A DNA stretch of 64,000 nt from Lepas anatifera (Eukaryota > Arthropoda > Thecostraca > Lepadidae), in the NCBI GenBank assembly GCA_034440635.1, contig JAOTON010000772.1:1604501-1668500 (forward strand), written 5' to 3'. Both the position numbers and the translations under genes were made by a program. The notes beneath the pieces are model-generated. The model was not told where the DNA came from, made no database searches, and saw only the letters and a program-made list of their open reading frames with translations. Positions 57,791 to 64,000 of this stretch are shown here, in pieces; the first letter of the stretch is position 1, and each line of letters begins with the position of its first letter.

Positions 57791-60580
57791 GAGCTCGGTG
57801 TGTTAGCACAAAAGGACAGCTGAACAAGAGTTTGGATCGAATCACATCCAGAAGTTCCTGGTGGTTGCACTGTGTTATTCCAGCACTTAACATTATTTGT
57901 ACCCCTGATCTCAAGATGAATTTTGCAACATACTATGTGAGGTGCTCTTCCAATGTACCGAGGGTGTCAACATTGTTCTTCCCGTCCAAAAAATGCTTAG
58001 AACAGGAAAAGAAACAAAGGGAGGCCGTAACTTATTTTTCAATATATTCCCAACCTAGTCGCAAACAATTTTGCGTTTGGTTGGGCGTCCCGCTGAAGAG
58101 TGTATCAAATGTTTTGGTTTTGATACACACCTTTGGTAGGCGCACGATTAGCATCTGCCCGATGGGGGTAGGCACCAGCTTAACAAGCTCGCATTCGACG
58201 AGGGTCTAGGCATTGTCGATTGGCGAGATGTCTGAGCTGCTACTCGACGTTACCCCTTTCTGCCAGAAACCTGGAACGGTGGCAGTGCACCACTCTTGGG
58301 TCCTGGTGGCGTCATGAGCAGAAACTCCGTCTTGCCGGTATATTATCTCTGACATTGTTGACACGCTATTGATGGATATTTTCTGTCCTCTTACGCCTTC
58401 CGCTGCATTTATGATATTGCCAGCTCCTACAGTCATTCATTCACGGAGTATTGTGCAGCCACCATCCGTCCTAAAGGGAGGAGGGGCTGCTCTAAGAGCC
58501 TCCAACAGCTCGTCATGGCCCAGTTCAGGATCTCCCTGAGCTGCGTAATAGTTACAATGAGGGGCCGCTCGGCACTGTGGTGACCCCAGGTATGGTTTTT
58601 TGAGGTTATGTGTTTGATACGGCTTAAGTAGAGACTCGTGACTGCACGAGGCATGCCGCCAAGTCAAAATTGTCTTTGATGTGATACTGACATTTGGGCA
58701 GCACTGTTTCGCGGTTATGAGTGAAGGAAATGATGACCTCTGTGGATGCCAAAAGCTTTAACTAGCCCTCACCTGGGTTGTATGACGCTGACCACGACAA
58801 GGGTAGCTAACACTGCAGGATAGCTTTACGAGAGGGACTCTGACCAGCTGACAGTGTCACAATATGAACGTCACAGCTACCCCTGAGAGACCTTTGTACA
58901 AGGTGTACAGATTCCTTCAGACCGTGATCGTTGTCATATCAAATCATTGATAATTGAGCATGCGTATTTAAAACCCTGGTCTGTGCCGCTAAAAATAAGC
59001 ACTTTAGCAGGCCACATCCTGTTATAAAAATATAAAATACTTTCTCAGTAATTTCTTGTTGAAGGCATGGACACAAATGAAAGTTTACTTCTGGCTGTTT
59101 TGGACTATGGGCTCTCCGACCAAGGGACCTTCTGAGTCATTAAACGGGTTGAGGTAGATGGGTTATTTCGCTTATTGATGCAAATAGGTTTAAGAGGTTC
59201 TTGAGCAGCATGAGACAGTATAAAGCAGATATGATGAAAAAAGCATAATGGAGAGGGAAAGTAGATGGTGTTCCGGTGTGAATGTAACACTCCAGTTCTC
59301 TTCTTCGAAATAAGGTACTCTTGTCCAAACTGGATGTTATCGCTACCTTGGACCAGATTCAGGGAAAGTTTCGGTTGCTTTCAACAGTTTTAGCGTCACT
59401 AGTGTTCTTTAGGTCATTTTTGTGACTCTGCCAATATCGTTTTATTTTAAGAATAACCTCACCCTCTATAGTTTCGATAGATAAAAAATTGTAAGAGGAT
59501 TTAATGGTTTTATTTCTGACTATAGAATCCCCAGGGGCGAAGAATTAGTAATTTCAAAAGCAGAATTATTTTCATTTGTAGACAAGATGTTGAGTGATCT
59601 GCATCCTCGAACCCTAAATGCAAAATGGAGCTGATACACTTTGCATCTCGGATTCTACCATGTCAACTTGTAATCATGCTCCTCGTCTCAGCACTGTGAC
59701 ATTTATTATTTTTGTTTGCTTAAAAGTATTTAGGGAGAGGTCATTTTTTTAATTAAAATGATATAATGGCAGCCCCCAAATACGAATGTCACTTCCGACG
59801 AGACACCTGGGGATACTTGACTATATATTTTTGTTAGACTTTCAGGCGCTACTTTCAAAGCCATGAGGCAACGCCCCATAAACCTAAAGCAGATAATAAC
59901 GAAAGTGCCGGGAAAATGTGCAGACGCTTCATGCCAGCGATAATTTTCCTCAAAAGGGTTGTGAATTGAGTTTTCCTATGGGGCTGTGAATTGAGGAGTC
60001 GGTTAGATGTAACGTATAAAAATTGTTCACGTCTGCTCAAAATGACAAGCTAGGCTCCCGATTCCGGGTAGCAGGTTTTTTCACTGACCCCGTACTCTAA
60101 AGCCTAACTCTTTCGGTGATGCCACTACGTACGCGGTGCACACGCTGATAGGAAGAAGTGGTTGACGCTGTTTGGAAGTTACATCTCATGTAAAGTCGGT
60201 TTCTCATAAAAAAACCCTCCCCGATTTCCTCCTAGATAAGATTACACGCCTGAGAATCTCCAGCAGACAGCAATGTGAGGGCAAGTTCAATGTCTCTTCT
60301 TTCTAAGAAATATTGGTGTCAAACGTATAAGACTTTTATCTAATCTTCCTTCAAAGGAATGCTATGTTTCCGATACAACTGTACTACATATAGATGGCTT
60401 CTATGTTACACCAACAATTAAGCTGTAGGGAACTAGGTATGAAAAAGACCACGCAGAACCAGATTCTACCCAATCCAATTATTCAATAAAGACAATTTTG
60501 ACATCATTGTGGGTCCCTTCATGAGTGCGTATCCCATGCAGTCGCAAGAAACTGTTATTGGAGGCAGTGACGTACTGATG

Positions 60581-60856
60581 CATAGGCGGATGCAGGGGTC
60601 AAAGGGGGCACGTGCCCCCGCCCCCCCACCCCGATAGACCCTCGGCACCCCGTGAAATGGTCCCGGTGCCCCCTTGAAAGTTCGATTGCGCCCCTGAAAT
60701 GTCGCTTTCCACCCCCCCCATGGTGCGAAAATCGGCGCCCACCGATAGGATTTTGCGCCCACCTGATAGGTTTTGCCGGTCAAAAGTGGCGCTCCCCGGT
60801 CCAGATAGCGCCCCCCGGAAGGTGTCCCCCGATCGGCAATCCTGGATCTGCCTATG
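60581..60856. mobile_element. hAT-type MITE, family C, copy 2 (276 bp)
   Basis: The ends CATAGGCGGATGCAGG and CCTGGATCTGCCTATG match copy 1 at 22996-23242, as does the whole interior (for example CACCTGATAGGTTTTGCCGG). Flanking 8-mers TACTGATG and CACTAATG match at 6 of 8 positions. Confidence 0.92.
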
Positions 60857-61748
60857 CACTAATGCAAATTGAAAGTGCACTCCTGGCGGCAGTGGTGCAT
60901 CACTATCGATAAGGGTGGTGCTGTGAGGCGAGGTACTGCATAGGTGTGCACTAATAATACTACGAAGCAAGGTAACTGAACGGCACTTGATTGTGACACA
61001 CTGACGTATGAACAACAGGTGCCATGAATGGCCAGTCAATTTCCCATGAATCTGATATGAACGCATTAATAATACATGCTACCTCCCGATTAGACTTGCT
61101 AAGGCGGCGTCCGGCTGTGCCGCGTCCCGGAGGGCGGTGCTACTGCCTTGTGATGCTAGAAGGTCGTTGCAGTCTCCTTCCACTGTGAGACTGCAGTCTT
61201 GGTTCGGAGAGTAACACCACCGTTCAATGGGCGGGACGAAACAAAGGCGCTACCCAATAAGGCACGTGCTGATAATTCGCAGTGACGTCTATGGAAAATG
61301 ATTGAGATTTTGTGACGCTGAGCATAGTGTGTGGAATAATTGTGAAGTCTGTATATGCTGATGTACGCGATTGTTTGGTTTTTAAAAGAAAACTTGCTTT
61401 CAGAGAAATAAGTGGATTATGCCATCATTCCATTGAGCTTGGACTCGAAGTAGGGTCTAAAAGTCACAATTACTTTGTATATCTGTGGACGACTTTAAAT
61501 AAGCGTTTGCCTTTGTCTTTGGAGCACCTTGGATCACATAATTGTTTAGTTTCTATAGCTATTATCTACATAGGCAAGCTTGAGTACAAACTTAAATATA
61601 ACGCGTATATATCAGAGCAATAAGACCAGTTCCCGCAATCACTGTGTCTATCATAATATTTTTTCTGGTATGTGCCTGATAAACCGTAATATGAACATCG
61701 CCTCTATTATGTCCTTGAAGTGATCTAACTCATTTTCACCTTTCTCAG

Positions 61749-61865
61749 GACAAGGCAGAACAAGAGGAGCTGGAGAGGATACACAGGGAGGAGGAAGACA
61801 GACTCTACCAGAAGTTTGCGTCACAACGGGAACAGGAGGATAAACGGTTAAAGGAGGAATTCAAG
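61749..61865 (+). CDS. Hillarin, second coding exon (coiled coil)
   Basis: This 39-codon exon has no ATG and is too short for an open-frame scan. The acceptor TTTCTCAG ends at 61748 and the donor GTAAAT starts at 61866. In phase 0 it reads DKAEQEELERIHREEEDRLY, QKFASQREQEDKRLKEEF and a final K. The highly charged run suggests a coiled coil. It corresponds to the segment after the LIM linker in fly Hillarin, where I recall a similar EE-D-LY-KFAS pattern. The upstream exon (29919-30464) also ends in phase 0, so Leu182 joins directly to Asp183. The next exon was not found in 61866-64000, so the gene continues to the right. Confidence 0.88.
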
Positions 61866-62115
61866 GTAAATATCATGAAACGTGGTGATTTATTGAGTCA
61901 TGCAGTGAAGAGAAAAACTGCTTATATTCAACAGCTGCTTTAAGGTTTGTTTAATTCCAAAAATGAAATGACATAGTTGGTAGCTGTAAAGCCTAAAATC
62001 ATGGACATCAAAGTTATGTGAGTTCAAACTCGGTTTCTATATATTTCTAAGTGGCCTTCATAGCGATACACGGGGCGAGGGAGGGGGGGTGACGCCGGTC
62101 TGGCGTCAGCGTGCC

Positions 62116-62235
62116 GATGATTCTGGCATGGCGAGATAGTGATGTTGGGCCGACATCGGCCCAACATCGGTTTTCCACCTACGACATCTCGAAGTCTACC
62201 CGATGTCTGCCGATATCAACCTGACATCGGCATGT
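62116..62235. repeat. Cluster of GACATCGGC motifs with a 20-bp palindrome
   Basis: Several ACATCGG or GATGTCGGC-like words occur within 120 bp. At 62145-62164, TTGGGCCGA-CA-TCGGCCCAA is a perfect palindrome around a two-base centre. Confidence 0.7.
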
Positions 62236-62437
62236 TTACTGGAGAATTGGATGTTGCTCTGATACTGTTTTTACCATCGTGGTGTACATATATCCATCCA
62301 TTCGTCCTTAGGTCTTACCGAGTATATTAGGCATGTATCTATTATTTCAGCGTGTCTTTTTGCTCCTCTGTCTACCTGTAAGCCGTGTCATCCCATCTGT
62401 CTATCTGTCTGTATGTCTATCTACCTTTTTCGGTCTC

Positions 62438-62462
62438 CCTCTCTCTCTCTCTCTCTCTCTCT
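62438..62462. repeat. (CT)n microsatellite
   Basis: A short uninterrupted CT array, within a wider CTGT/CTAT-rich tract from about 62370. Confidence 0.95.
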
Positions 62463-64000
62463 GCTGTTTGAACGCCGCGGGCGGGCGGCCGCAGCGGTTC
62501 CGGGGCAGGGTTGGATCCAGGCCTCAATCACCGGGGGCCTGGTGCTAGTGCAGGGCAGGGACAGCTCCAGGCATCAAATACGGAGGGCTGCTGCAGAAGT
62601 GTAAGGTAGTTAAAGGGTTCGAGATCGCTCTGATAACGTGCGCAAGATTGCTAGCATTGGATGCAGGCAGGTCCAGATTTTAGACAGTGAGGGTTCTGAT
62701 CATGGATGGAGAACCCGGAGGGTTGGGGGGATGGGTTGGGACCCACCAGGATTTTGGGTCTCCCATCAGGTTTGTATAGGACTCGCATAACCGTGCCAGT
62801 GTTAACTCATTCAAGACCTCCCCTGGTTCAAGAGGATATTTCCAGCCTTGGTTCTGATGTCCATACACTGAATGATAAATCTTAGGTGGAATGAGTTTCA
62901 TCATGGTCTTGTGGAGTAGAAATTACTAACCATTTTGATTCAGTTGAGTTAACTTCTCAAGTGGGCTGAATAGTGACGTTACTTAATAACGACGCAAATT
63001 AAGAGACAGGGGGACGTGCAGTCGGACTGTTGTGAAATTTGTAGCTGTCCATTCACATCGCCGTACCACATCATGTGAAAATACTCCAGCTTTCTCGAAT
63101 CTGTCCAACCAGTGCCCTCTCGTGAGATTGTCACGAGAGGTAATACATTGTCACGAGAGATAATGTAGATAACTGTAACATCCGACTTTGTACCTGCTGT
63201 CTCTGGCACAGCAAATGCCCATTAATTGTTTCTAAGAAGCTGGGGCGATGTGTGCTGCTTGTGCCACGCTGCTCGATGAATATTTCCTAGCCTTTGGGGA
63301 GTGAAACGAAAACAATAGTAGCTTCGGGCTATGTTTTCAACCGTCTAGTTTTTCTCTCAACACGCGTGCTGAGTAGATGTGTTATGGTTTTGTCTCCTGA
63401 GGCTAAGAGCAGGTGTGGGCTCCTCCCTTTTCTAGCAACATCTGGTGGCCAAGAAGGTGCGGACTGTCGCTGGCAGCAGGAGCCGACGGCGACGTGACAA
63501 ACTGTCGCACCAGTGACGGCTGGTCGGCTCTGAAGACATGTCATTGAACTGTCGTGGTCCTCACTACGGCAGGGGTTGTGCTCGTTAGATCTGTCGTCTT
63601 CCTGCAAAACAGAGATCCAGTGATACTGTAGATCCAGCTGGCATGGCAACAGTGACGGGGCAACAGTGACGGAACACAACAATGGGTGGAAAGTTTCACT
63701 GAATCGCTGATCAGATGGCCTTGCTTGCTATTCTTAGGTCTATCTTCTATCAACACAGTCGTGATAAAATAAGCTAAACGTTAATGTCCAGCGCCGAACT
63801 AATAAATCACGTAGCGTAGCAGGTTGCGGGCGTGTTCCGTCACAATTCTACTTGCGGGCAATGCGTTGCTGCAGCGCGGGGCGAGCTTGACCATGCTTCC
63901 CGGGTCAATGGCCGGTACTGAATGCGCATGCAGCTACTAATTAGGAACTACGCAAGGGTAGTAACGGATGAAGAAACTCACAGCTGGTACTCGTATCTTG

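Larger units (their letters stand above)
30465..61748 (+). other. Hillarin intron (31,284 bp)
   Basis: Bounded by GTGAGT at 30465 and TTTCTCAG at 61741-61748. It contains the LINE, MITE, TTAA-family and SINE remnants listed separately, plus CpG-dense islands. Non-coding stretches with nothing else recognised are 30465-31700, 32430-33135, 36680-38170, 38534-39254, 39730-41299, 43110-43960, 44040-44820, 45014-46364, 46600-51700, 52703-53246, 53395-54370, 57151-60580 and 60857-61748. Confidence 0.85.
61866..64000 (+). other. Next Hillarin intron (part)
   Basis: No further exon was recognised. It contains the ATCGG-motif cluster (62116-62235), a (CT)n tract and CpG-rich patches at about 62460-62600 and 63420-63540. 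Confidence 0.6.

Noticed and set aside
62507..62700. hAT-like end CAGGGTTGGATCCAGG near 62507
   Set aside because: No convincing partner end or target duplication. Repeated GCAGGG words may be coincidental.

Overview
This window is animal nuclear DNA, most likely from an arthropod, and I would guess a crustacean or another non-insect. The evidence is a first coding exon of an arthropod-like ADP/ATP translocase, two exons of a Hillarin-type LIM protein that closely resembles the fly protein, canonical GT-AG introns, microsatellites, tRNA-derived SINEs, non-LTR retrotransposon remnants and many hAT-type DNA transposons. Nothing looks prokaryotic, and I see no rRNA, intact tRNA gene or CRISPR array. 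Most of the sequence is non-coding, and nearly all the longest open frames are chance frames or transposon remnants.

Layout. 1-5064 is intron 1 of the translocase gene (minus strand) and holds an old LINE fragment (2975-3775) and a (GA)n tract. The translocase exon is at 5065-5224, with its promoter around 5225-5405. 5650-7640 is about 2 kb of degenerate short repeats. 7641-10030 holds a SINE and a TTAA-flanked element. 10038-14916 is a nest of transposons: a hAT-like element with (GGCTCC)n ends contains a 2.45-kb foldback element, which itself contains a SINE, plus two MITEs inserted one inside the other and a hAT transposase fragment. 16036-20108 is a 4.07-kb hAT-type element with a perfect 8-bp target duplication, filled with reiterated 530-bp and 20-bp units. 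20184-21187 is a second TTAA element. 22996-23242 is a hAT MITE, and 24747-27510 is a rearranged Tc1/mariner element.

The main host gene is Hillarin on the plus strand. It has a TATA-bearing, CpG-rich promoter region near 29470-29700, an exon with the start codon and LIM domain at 29919-30464, and a 117-nt coiled-coil exon at 61749-61865. The two exons join in phase 0 across an intron of 31,284 bp. The gene continues past the right edge of the window. The intron holds two LINE remnants, four or more hAT-type MITEs, two more TTAA-family copies, tRNA-like SINE pieces, a near-perfect 68-bp palindrome, several CpG-dense islands and one unexplained 224-codon open frame (31702-32376, minus).

The two host genes are unrelated. 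One product exchanges ADP and ATP across the mitochondrial inner membrane; the other is a cytoskeletal or muscle-associated LIM and transglutaminase-like protein. The most unusual content is mobile: CCCC-punctuated arrays of 20-26-bp units inside hAT-type elements, a TTAA-element family carrying about 10-19 nuclear-receptor half-sites (AGGTCA) per copy, and the dated nest at 10.8-14.9 kb.
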